Shown piece by piece: positions 33,847 to 40,783 of a stretch of DNA of 64,000 bases. The translations under genes and the position numbers were made by a program. Origin of the DNA: Candidatus Falkowbacteria bacterium S5_I03 (lineage in GTDB: Bacteria > Patescibacteriota > Patescibacteriia > Patescibacteriales > UBA12465); assembly GCA_019248265.1 (NCBI GenBank), contig JAEHGX010000001.1:26697-90696 (forward strand). Reading direction: 5' to 3'. How positions within the stretch are numbered: position 1 is the first letter of the stretch; each line of letters opens with the position of its first letter. The notes under the pieces were generated by a model. It did no database searches. It was not told the DNA's origin and worked only from the letters and a program-made list of their open reading frames with translations.

Positions 33847-34707
33847 ATGAAAATAATAATTTTGGGGGGCTTGGGTAATCTCGGTTCACAATTAGCGCAA
33901 ACTTTAGAGCGTGATCACGAATTATTGGTATTCGATCGCGCTGATTTTGATGTTCTTGACGATTCCGCTCTTTTAAACGTTATTCAGAACGCGAGACCGG
34001 AAATTTTGATAAACTGCGTGGCCTATAATGCGGTTGATAATTGCGAAGACAAAAAATTATATGAAACGGCGCTCGCGCTTAATTGTGAATTGCCGGCTCG
34101 ATTGGCGCAATTAGCCTTACAATTTAATTTTCTCTTAATTCATTATTCTACCGATTATGTTTTTAGCGGCCTGGAAACTAAAAAAGAATTTTCAGAAAAT
34201 GACACGCCCAATCCTTTAAATAAATATGGTGAAAGTAAATTTTTAGGCGAGCAGGAGATTTTAAAGCAAGCCCCCAGCGGACTAAAATATTATTTAATTA
34301 GAACTTCCAAGTTATTTGGACCTCAAGGTAGCAGTCCGCAAGCTAAACCTAGCTTTTTTGACATTATGTTCAAATTATCGCAAGATAAGAAGGAATTAAC
34401 CGTGGTTAACGAAGAACTCAGCTGCTTTACTTATACGCCCGATTTGGCGGCCGCTACTGCCCGTTTAATCTCTTCTAAGGCTGTTTATGGTATTTATCAT
34501 CTAGTTAACGAAGGCGCGGTGACTTGGTATGATGGCGCTTTGGAGCTATTTCAATTATTAAAACAAAAAGTCACTGTTAGGCCGATTAGGGGTGAGGATT
34601 TGACTCGACCGGCTAGGCGTCCTAAATTTTCCGTTTTACAAAACAATAAGGTAAAAAAACTACGCCCCTATCAGGAGGCGCTTAGAGAATATCTAAATAA
34701 TTTATAA
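33847..34707 (+). CDS. rfbD: dTDP-4-dehydrorhamnose reductase (RmlD)
   Basis: RmlD makes dTDP-L-rhamnose, the last step of that sugar pathway. The 286-residue short-chain dehydrogenase has the NADPH loop GGLGNLGSQLA (about residues 7-17), INCVAYNAVDNCEDK, the catalytic STDYVFSG and the YGESKFLGE (Tyr-x-x-x-Lys) motif. Length is normal. It lies seven bases after murF and four bases before rmlA, so rhamnose supply is tied to wall synthesis. RmlB and RmlC are not in the window. Confidence 0.9.
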   Translation: MKIIILGGLGNLGSQLAQTLERDHELLVFDRADFDVLDDSALLNVIQNARPEILINCVAYNAVDNCEDKKLYETALALNCELPARLAQLALQFNFLLIHYSTDYVFSGLETKKEFSENDTPNPLNKYGESKFLGEQEILKQAPSGLKYYLIRTSKLFGPQGSSPQAKPSFFDIMFKLSQDKKELTVVNEELSCFTYTPDLAAATARLISSKAVYGIYHLVNEGAVTWYDGALELFQLLKQKVTVRPIRGEDLTRPARRPKFSVLQNNKVKKLRPYQEALREYLNNL

Positions 34708-34711
34708 ATAT

Positions 34712-35437
34712 ATGAGAGGGATAATTTTATCAGGCGGCAGCGGTACCAGGCTGCGTCCGCTCACCAAAATAACTAGCAAGCAATTGTTGCCGATTTATAA
34801 CCGGCCGATGATTTATTATCCGCTTAATACTTTAATCCAGGCTGGCATTAAAGAGATTTTAATTATTGTTTCTCCGGAACGAGCCGGTGATTATCTCAAT
34901 CTGCTTGGTTCCGGCAAAGAGTTTGGTGTTAAGTTTACCTATGAAATTCAAGATAAACCGGAAGGCTTAGCTCAGGCTTTCATTATCGGTCAGAATTTTA
35001 TTGATGAAGAAAGCGTGGCGATGATCTTGGGCGATAATATTTTTGAAGATGATTTTTCTGAAGATATTAAGAATTTTAAAGGCGGGGCTAAAGTCTTTGC
35101 TAAAGAAGTTTCGGACCCAGAGCGGTTTGGCGTCGTTAAGTTTGGCGCGGACATGAAGGCGGAAAAAATTGTAGAAAAGCCGCAGGAGTTCCTAAGTAAT
35201 TATGCAGTCACCGGGCTTTATGTCTATGATAACCGCGTGGTTGAAGTCGCTAAAAATATGAAACCATCGGCGCGCGGGGAACTGGAAATCACCGATGTTA
35301 ATAATTGGTATTTGGAAAAAGGCGAACTGGAAGTCGCCATGGTGAATGGCGAATGGCTGGACGCCGGAACTTTTGAGAGCCTTCTTAAAGCGCAAAATTT
35401 TGCTAAAGAAAAACTGGATGGCAAAATGTTGATATAA
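34712..35437 (+). CDS. rfbA: Glucose-1-phosphate thymidylyltransferase-like (RmlA family)
   Basis: RmlA activates glucose-1-phosphate with dTTP at the start of the dTDP-rhamnose pathway. The 241-residue nucleotidyltransferase has GGSGTRLRPLT at residues 8-18, KQLLPIYNRPMIYYPL, a metal-binding GDNIFEDDF, EKP in KIVEKPQEF, and GLYVYDN. It is shorter than the ~290-residue E. coli RmlA because the C-terminal allosteric extension is missing, as in many archaeal and CPR forms. A terminator follows, shared with the facing gene. Confidence 0.9.
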   Translation: MRGIILSGGSGTRLRPLTKITSKQLLPIYNRPMIYYPLNTLIQAGIKEILIIVSPERAGDYLNLLGSGKEFGVKFTYEIQDKPEGLAQAFIIGQNFIDEESVAMILGDNIFEDDFSEDIKNFKGGAKVFAKEVSDPERFGVVKFGADMKAEKIVEKPQEFLSNYAVTGLYVYDNRVVEVAKNMKPSARGELEITDVNNWYLEKGELEVAMVNGEWLDAGTFESLLKAQNFAKEKLDGKMLI

Positions 35438-35442
35438 AAAAA

Positions 35443-35470
35443 GTGGGATTGAAGAGCCAATCCCACATTT
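35443..35470. terminator. Bidirectional terminator between rmlA and the facing gene
   Basis: GTGGGATTG pairs with CAATCCCAC (9 base pairs, 6-base loop). A run of A on the left and T-rich DNA on the right suit both converging transcripts. Confidence 0.8.
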
Positions 35471-35500
35471 TCGTTGTTTTAAAAGTTTTTTCGTTTGGTT

Positions 35501-35827
35501 TTAGCCGAGGATGGCGGCAGCGATTTTTGTTTTTTGATGAATAATTTTACCCGGCGTTTCAGTAACTGAGTTGTCGATACTAAATGAAGGAAAAATCCTA
35601 AATTCGTTATCAAACTCGACCACATTAACGCTAACTTTCGTTAGCTTGAGATCATTCTCCAGGAAGTTTATGACTCCCTGCGCCACCTTTTCTTTATTTT
35701 GCCCATTGAGCTTGGGCAATTGTACTCTGATGGCATTCATCACTTCGGCTGCTTTTTTAGCCGCTAATTCATCCGCGAAAACCTTTGGCACGCTATTGCT
35801 GCCATTTAAACCTTTTGCTTCGTTCAT
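35501..35827 (-). CDS. Small protein of unknown function
   Basis: I do not recognise this 108-residue protein. It is soluble, with a helical first half (ADELAAKKAAEVMNAIRVQL, then a segment rich in Lys and Gln) and a beta-rich second half ending in KTKIAAAILG. There is no signal peptide or membrane segment. It faces away from the GT2 gene; the shared upstream region contains a perfect 12-base-arm palindrome. A small regulator or stress protein could explain that arrangement, but nothing in the sequence proves it. Confidence 0.6.
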   Translation of the reverse strand: MNEAKGLNGSNSVPKVFADELAAKKAAEVMNAIRVQLPKLNGQNKEKVAQGVINFLENDLKLTKVSVNVVEFDNEFRIFPSFSIDNSVTETPGKIIHQKTKIAAAILG

Positions 35828-35864
35828 GATAACTTTTTTTAAAAAAATTTTGGAAAAGAACTTA

Positions 35865-35891
35865 ATTAATAAAGTAAAATACTTTATTAAT
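35865..35891. promoter_or_regulatory. Perfect 27-base palindrome between divergent genes
   Basis: Two 12-base arms (ATTAATAAAGTA and its exact complement) flank a 3-base AAA centre. It lies just before a TATAAT (35893-35898) for the GT2 gene, where a -35 would be, and 37 bases from the ATG of the opposite gene. This is the place expected of an operator; no T run follows, which argues against a terminator. Confidence 0.55.
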
Positions 35892-35925
35892 CTATAATAT
35901 ACTATTTCTTCATTTTTGTCAATAT

Positions 35926-36882
35926 ATGAAACTTGTGGTTGGATTTATTACTTATAACGATTCTAGCGCTAAATATTTAGGTGATTTTTTGCCTAGCTTA
36001 AGAGCAGCTTTGGCTTTTTTGCCGTTTGAAGAAAGAATGATTTTTGCTTTTGATAATAGCAGCCCGGATAATAATATTAACCGTTTATCGCTGGAATACT
36101 TTATAAAAGACAACCCTGAGGAATTAATCAGGCTAACTAGAAATAAAAATCTTGGTTTTAGCCGTGCTTATAATTTTATGATTAGGCAAGCTAAAAAATT
36201 GCACGCCGATTATTTTTTAGCCATCAATCCGGACACAATTATGGAGCCGGATGCTATTCAAAAATTATTGGTAAAAATCAGTAGCGACCCGAAAATAGGT
36301 TCAGTTAGCCCGAAAATTTTACGCTGGGATTTCGCTAAACAGACCAAAACCAAACAGCTTGATTCTTGCGGTTTAGTGCTAGCACCAGGCTTAAGATTTA
36401 GAGATTTGGGGCAGGGAGAGCTAGACGAGGGCCAGTATGACACCACGTCCATTCTAGGGCCATCAGGCGCCGCCGCCCTATATCGCCTGAGCGCTTTGGA
36501 GAAAATTAAGACCAATCACGACTATTTTGATTCCCGTTTCTTTATGTACAAAGAAGATTGTGATTTAGCTTATCGACTGGAGAAAGCCGGCTTTAAATCG
36601 CGTTTAGTGGCGGAAGCCTTAGTTTACCATGATCGCACAGTCGGGTCTTTCGGCCAGGGATTTTGGGGGCATCTCCAGGAAAGACGCCGGTTAAGCCGGC
36701 AAGCAAGAGCCTGGTCTTTTAAGAACCAACACCTTCTTTTTGTCAAACATTTTTGGCAAGAGAATCTCGTCAGTAAACTACTGATTATTGCCAGGATTCT
36801 TATTTTGTTTATTTTTTCGCTTATATTAGAACAATTTAACTTAAAAGAATATTTGGGAATTTGGCGGTCTTTTAAGGCTTGA
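35926..36882 (+). CDS. Family 2 glycosyltransferase (rhamnosyltransferase WbbL-like)
   Basis: The 318-residue protein has a GT-A fold: VVGFITYNDS start, DNSSPDNN, NKNLGFSRAYNFMI, the metal-site AINPDTIMEPDAI and the late FFMYKEDCDLAYRLEKAGF with YHDRTVGS. These segments are typical of WbbL-type rhamnosyltransferases. The C-terminal hydrophobic helix (about 280-300) suggests membrane association. Position beside rmlD and rmlA supports dTDP-rhamnose as donor, but specificity is inferred. Its TGA stop lies inside the -35 box of the next gene's promoter. Confidence 0.85.
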   Translation: MKLVVGFITYNDSSAKYLGDFLPSLRAALAFLPFEERMIFAFDNSSPDNNINRLSLEYFIKDNPEELIRLTRNKNLGFSRAYNFMIRQAKKLHADYFLAINPDTIMEPDAIQKLLVKISSDPKIGSVSPKILRWDFAKQTKTKQLDSCGLVLAPGLRFRDLGQGELDEGQYDTTSILGPSGAAALYRLSALEKIKTNHDYFDSRFFMYKEDCDLAYRLEKAGFKSRLVAEALVYHDRTVGSFGQGFWGHLQERRRLSRQARAWSFKNQHLLFVKHFWQENLVSKLLIIARILILFIFSLILEQFNLKEYLGIWRSFKA

Positions 36883-36907
36883 CTAATATAAAATAATATG
36901 ATAAATT
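36879..36907 (+). promoter_or_regulatory. Promoter of the sigma/HARE gene, -35 box contains the GT2 stop
   Basis: TTGACT (36879-36884) and TAAATT (36902-36907) are 17 bases apart. The TGA stop of the GT2 gene is inside the -35 hexamer. Confidence 0.6.
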
Positions 36908-36908
36908 A

Positions 36909-36960
36909 AATAAAGCTTTACTAAGCTGATACTTAAATAAATCTAAAAGCTTTATTTTTT
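36909..36960 (+). terminator. Terminator of the GT2 gene overlapping the next leader
   Basis: AATAAAGCTTT pairs with AAAGCTTTATT across a 26-base loop and is followed by T residues up to the ATG at 36964. The downstream promoter starts inside the left arm, so its own transcript cannot form the full stem. Confidence 0.6.
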
Positions 36961-36963
36961 TAT

Positions 36964-38004
36964 ATGGAAAATTTACTCGAAAAGATAATTAAAGAAGAGA
37001 AATCCGAAGAACTCGGACGTTTGGATGCGATTAATATCGTTAACTCTTTGTTTTCTGAATTACTAGAAAGAGAAAGAGACGTCCTAACCAGACGCTTTGG
37101 CCTTAAGGGTGATAAAAGCGAGACTTTGGAGAAAATTGGCGGCTTGCATAAACTAACTCGCGAAAGAGTTAGACAAATTGAAGCGGCTAGTATTCGAAAA
37201 ATAAAGAAACTGGAGAGCTTAGAAGGCTATATTTCTGATCTTAAACAGGCTGTTCATAAGCTATTAGCTGAACATGGTGGCCTTATTAGACGCGATTATT
37301 TATTAGACATTTTGACGGTTATTGCCTTAGAATTGAATTCTGAAAAGTCAGGTCAGGCCGGCGATGACAAAATTCGCGAGTCATATAAAAACCATTTTAA
37401 TTTCTTGATTTCTAAGTTGATGGGTGATGATTTGGAATTGGTTAATAGTAATGATCGTTTTACTCCCTCCTTTAAATTTAAAAATAATGAAGTTACTCAT
37501 TTGGAAGAATTAGCCGATGATTTATTAAATAAAGTTGAAGGTTTAAAGAAAACTTTAAATACCGAGGAATTATTGGAGATTTTAAAGAAATTAGATACTT
37601 ATAATAAGCACCAAGAGAAGCTACAGAATAAGATTGAAGGTTTAGATATCGAGCCTGTCTTTAAGAGCCAGGTTTTCCCTGATAAAGCCGCTTTAATAAA
37701 TGGTAATAAGGTTTTATATTCTTTAATGCAGGCTGTTAAAAACTTAGAGCAAAACCGATATGGAGAATGGGGGATTGCTGATTGGCAAGAAATTAAGCCT
37801 AAAACCGTTAATGATAAGATTTATTTAATTCTGAAACATGAAGGCAAGCCACTTCATTTTACTGAAATCGCCAATAAAATTAACGACATTAAATTTGATA
37901 AAAAGAAGGCCAACGCCGCTACCGTTCATAATGAATTAATTCTTGACGGGCGCTACGTTCTAATTAGTCGCGGTACCTATGGTTTAAAGGAATGGCAGAA
38001 GTAA
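36964..38004 (+). CDS. Sigma-70 region 4-like + HARE-HTH fusion protein
   Basis: The 346-residue protein begins with a domain like the C-terminal part of a housekeeping sigma factor: LLERERDVLTRRFGLKGDK, then TLEKIGGLHKLTRERVRQIE and SIRKIKKLE (residues about 33-85), the -35 recognition HTH. There is no region 2 or 3, so it cannot melt DNA as a sigma factor. A helical middle (90-275) follows, and the last ~70 residues (VNDKIYLILKHEGKPLHFTEIA to RYVLISRGTYGLKEW) form a HARE-HTH, the winged helix found in the RNA polymerase delta subunit RpoE and in some restriction proteins. A polymerase-associated regulator or a DNA-binding protein recognising -35-like sites is likely. Confidence 0.8.
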   Translation: MENLLEKIIKEEKSEELGRLDAINIVNSLFSELLERERDVLTRRFGLKGDKSETLEKIGGLHKLTRERVRQIEAASIRKIKKLESLEGYISDLKQAVHKLLAEHGGLIRRDYLLDILTVIALELNSEKSGQAGDDKIRESYKNHFNFLISKLMGDDLELVNSNDRFTPSFKFKNNEVTHLEELADDLLNKVEGLKKTLNTEELLEILKKLDTYNKHQEKLQNKIEGLDIEPVFKSQVFPDKAALINGNKVLYSLMQAVKNLEQNRYGEWGIADWQEIKPKTVNDKIYLILKHEGKPLHFTEIANKINDIKFDKKKANAATVHNELILDGRYVLISRGTYGLKEWQK

Positions 38005-38030
38005 AATCTTAAAATTAAACACTTTTTATA

Positions 38031-38068
38031 AGAGACCTAATCAAACCTGATTAGGTTTCTTTTTTTTC
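38031..38068 (+). terminator. Terminator after the sigma/HARE gene
   Basis: AGAGACCTAATCA pairs with TGATTAGGTTTCT over 13 bases with one G-U pair, loop AACC, then a T run. Confidence 0.92.
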
Positions 38069-38076
38069 TTAAAATA

Positions 38077-38085
38077 TGATAAAAT
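38077..38085 (+). promoter_or_regulatory. Extended -10 promoter of the envelope block
   Basis: TGATAAAAT fits TG-N-TAAAAT, 26 bases before the ATG at 38112. The genes from 38112 to 45339 are close enough to be one unit. Confidence 0.5.
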
Positions 38086-38111
38086 CTTAGTATCAAAAAG
38101 ATAGACCGAAT

Positions 38112-39557
38112 ATGGATATTGTTATCAATACTGCGGGTATAGACAAATTTTTAAGCCTGCCTCCGGACCTAATGTTTTGGGCTTTTTTTGCCAATTTTGG
38201 TTGGATAGTAATTGGCATCTTTTTTATTTACGGAACCTTGCAAGTGTATTTGTTGTGGATCAGAGAAAAATGGGCGGCAACCCATAAGAATGTTTTGTTA
38301 GCGATTGATATTCCTAAAGCCAATGAACAATCGCCAAAAGCCGTAGAGAATATGTTCACTTATTTGGCCGGCGCTCACGGTTCCATTAATTTTTTTGAAA
38401 AATGGTTTGAGGGCAAATTCCAAAAATCTTTCAGTTATGAAATTGTTAGCTTGGAGGGTTATACTCAGTTTTTGATTTGGACGCCGGCAGAGTATAAAAA
38501 TTTGATTGAGTCTTCGGTTTACTCTCAATATCCGGACGCCGAGATTTCCGTCGTTGACGATTATACCGATACTGTCCCGCAGCATTATCCGGATGAGGAA
38601 TATGATGTTTGGGGAACTGAATTTATGCAGGCCGGCTCCTGGGTTTATCCGATAAAAACCTATAAAGAATTTGAACATCAAATGGGCCCGAGTGAGACTC
38701 AATTTAAAGACCCGATGGCCGCTTTAATGGATTTGTGCGGTTCCTTGCGTCAAGGAGAGCAGCTTTGGATTCAGTTTATCGTCATTCCGATTGGTTTTGA
38801 TTGGGTTAAAGAAGCTGAAAAAGAAATTGATAAAATTTTAGGTCGGAAGGCAAAGGCTAAGCCGAGTTTAGCGATGCAGGGCGTCGAAGCTCTGGGAAAT
38901 GCCAGTGAAATTTTGTACAGCATTTGGGGGGATGTCGAATCCAGCAAGAAAGAAGAAAAGCAAAAAACCATGATGGATTTGAATCCTTTGGAAAAGCGGC
39001 GAATAGAGGGTGTTCATGAAAAATTATCAAAGTTGTCTTTTGAGGCTAAAATCCGAGTGGTTTATGTTGCCAAAAAAGATGTGATGAATAAAGCCAAGGT
39101 GGCCAATGGCATGGTTGGCTATATGAAGCAATTTGCGTCTTTGGATTTAAATAATTTAAAGCCCGATATTAAAAAAACTTTTACTAAAACCGTTTATTTC
39201 CGCCAAGTGCCGCGTTTAAATTTAAAAAAGAATAAAATATTTCACGCCTATACCGCTCGTTCAGATGGTCGAGGAATTAGTCCGGGAATATTTAATATTG
39301 AAGAGCTGGCGACTTTATGGCATTTTCCGGTGGAGGCTAATGTTAAAGCCTCATTAGTTCAAAAAGCACCGGGAAGAAAGGCGGATGCGCCGTCATCATT
39401 GCCGCTCGCCTCGGAGCTCACCACCGCCGATGATAGTTTTTTGAAGACCGGGATTTTTTTAGAAAATAGAGAACAGTCTAATACTTATTCGGAGAAATCT
39501 CCATCCTCCCTGGAAGAGGATAGCTCGGCGCCTCCGGATAACTTACCTTTTGTTTAA
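38112..39557 (+). CDS. Membrane-anchored protein of unknown function, CPR-type
   Basis: The 481-residue protein has one or two N-terminal membrane segments (about 20-50), then a large cytoplasmic-type domain with WAATHKNVLLAIDIPK, QSPKAVENMF, SLRQGEQLWIQFIVIPI and, near residue 390, HAYTARSDGRGISPGIFNIEELATLWHFP. The tail (after ~420) is low-complexity, rich in Ser, Pro and Glu. The general plan resembles proteins that precede VirB4/TraG-like ATPases in CPR genomes, and the IEELATLWHFP ending occurs in such families. Here no ATPase follows; a glycosyltransferase does. I give no function. Confidence 0.65.
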   Translation: MDIVINTAGIDKFLSLPPDLMFWAFFANFGWIVIGIFFIYGTLQVYLLWIREKWAATHKNVLLAIDIPKANEQSPKAVENMFTYLAGAHGSINFFEKWFEGKFQKSFSYEIVSLEGYTQFLIWTPAEYKNLIESSVYSQYPDAEISVVDDYTDTVPQHYPDEEYDVWGTEFMQAGSWVYPIKTYKEFEHQMGPSETQFKDPMAALMDLCGSLRQGEQLWIQFIVIPIGFDWVKEAEKEIDKILGRKAKAKPSLAMQGVEALGNASEILYSIWGDVESSKKEEKQKTMMDLNPLEKRRIEGVHEKLSKLSFEAKIRVVYVAKKDVMNKAKVANGMVGYMKQFASLDLNNLKPDIKKTFTKTVYFRQVPRLNLKKNKIFHAYTARSDGRGISPGIFNIEELATLWHFPVEANVKASLVQKAPGRKADAPSSLPLASELTTADDSFLKTGIFLENREQSNTYSEKSPSSLEEDSSAPPDNLPFV

Positions 39558-39590
39558 TTAGAAAATCCGTGTTTAATCAATAAAGTAAAA

Positions 39591-40781
39591 ATGAAAATAG
39601 GGATTGACGCCCGCTTCTATGGACCGGTCGGCAAGGGTTTAGGCCGCTACACCCAAGAAGTGGTTGATAATATAATCATGATAAATGACGCTCAGGAGAC
39701 TAACTCTCCTGAGGGTTTTGATTTTGTAATATTTTTAAGTCCGAGCAATTTTGACGAATTCATTTCTTCTAGTCCGCGGGTTAAGAAAGTCTTAATTGAT
39801 ATTCCGTGGTATTCCTGGAGTGAACAGCTGAAGTTGCCATTTTATATTTGGCGCGAACATTTGGATTTAATGCATTTTCCCCATTTTAATATTCCGATTC
39901 TGACGCCGACTAAATTCGTCATGACTCTTCATGATTTGATTTTAACTCATTTCCCAACCGTGCGCGCGACTACCAAGAGCAGCTTCGTATACTATTGGAA
40001 AAATTTGGCTTATCGCCTAGTTACTAAAACGGCGATTAGAAAAGCACGGCGCGTCATTACCGTTTCCGAATTTACTAAGCGCGATATTATTTATAATTTT
40101 CCGGAGGCTTCAGGAAAAATAACGGTTACTTATGAGGGCGTAGCCAATTTGAAGCGGGGGCGAGATTCTTTGTTTGTTGCCAAATTGGACAGCCAAGAAA
40201 CTTTAGAAAAATATCATTTAGGGAATAACTTTTTGCTTTATGTCGGCAATGCTTACCCGCATAAAAATCTGGAAGCTTTAATTAGAACCTTTTCGCAGCT
40301 GCGTGCCGAGATACCGGATTTAAAGTTAGTTTTGGTCGGCAAGGAAGACTTTTTTTATAGCCGGATACATGATTATGCCAAATCTTTAAATCTATGGCAG
40401 AAAGAAAATATTAATAGTCCGGTAGTTTTTCCCGGTTATGTCCCCGACGCGCAATTAGAAATAATTTATCAAGCGGCTAAGGCTTATGTTTTTCCTTCTT
40501 TGTACGAGGGGTTTGGTTTGCCGCCTTTAGAAGCAATGGCTAAAGCTTGTCCAGTGGCCAGTTCTGACCGGGCGAGTCTGCCGGAAATTCTGGGAGATGC
40601 GGCAATTTATTTTAATCCTGAAGATGATGCCGATATGCTTGCTAAAATCAAACAGATTTTAAATAGTCCCAGTTTCAGAGATGAGCTTATCGCACGCGGC
40701 TTGAGTAGAGTCAAAAATTATAGTTGGTGGGAATGCGCGCGCGAGACCTTTGCTGTTTATGAGCAAGTTTTAAAAAAATAA
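39591..40781 (+). CDS. Family 4 glycosyltransferase (GT-B)
   Basis: The 396-residue protein has the GT4 layout: an N-terminal half with MKIGIDARFYGPVGKGLGRY and MTLHDLILTHFP, then a donor-binding half with LLYVGNAYPHKNLEALI (about residue 213) and the E-x7-E motif in SLYEGFGLPPLEAMAKACPV. The enzyme transfers a sugar from a nucleotide donor. It precedes the DUF4012 gene by two bases, a pairing seen often in envelope polysaccharide loci. The acceptor is unknown. Confidence 0.9.
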   Translation: MKIGIDARFYGPVGKGLGRYTQEVVDNIIMINDAQETNSPEGFDFVIFLSPSNFDEFISSSPRVKKVLIDIPWYSWSEQLKLPFYIWREHLDLMHFPHFNIPILTPTKFVMTLHDLILTHFPTVRATTKSSFVYYWKNLAYRLVTKTAIRKARRVITVSEFTKRDIIYNFPEASGKITVTYEGVANLKRGRDSLFVAKLDSQETLEKYHLGNNFLLYVGNAYPHKNLEALIRTFSQLRAEIPDLKLVLVGKEDFFYSRIHDYAKSLNLWQKENINSPVVFPGYVPDAQLEIIYQAAKAYVFPSLYEGFGLPPLEAMAKACPVASSDRASLPEILGDAAIYFNPEDDADMLAKIKQILNSPSFRDELIARGLSRVKNYSWWECARETFAVYEQVLKK

Positions 40782-40783
40782 AA

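Noticed and set aside
36909..36960. Attenuator hairpin of the sigma/HARE gene
   Set aside because: The promoter's start point falls within the left arm, so the gene's own transcript cannot form the full stem; a terminator of the upstream GT2 gene is simpler.
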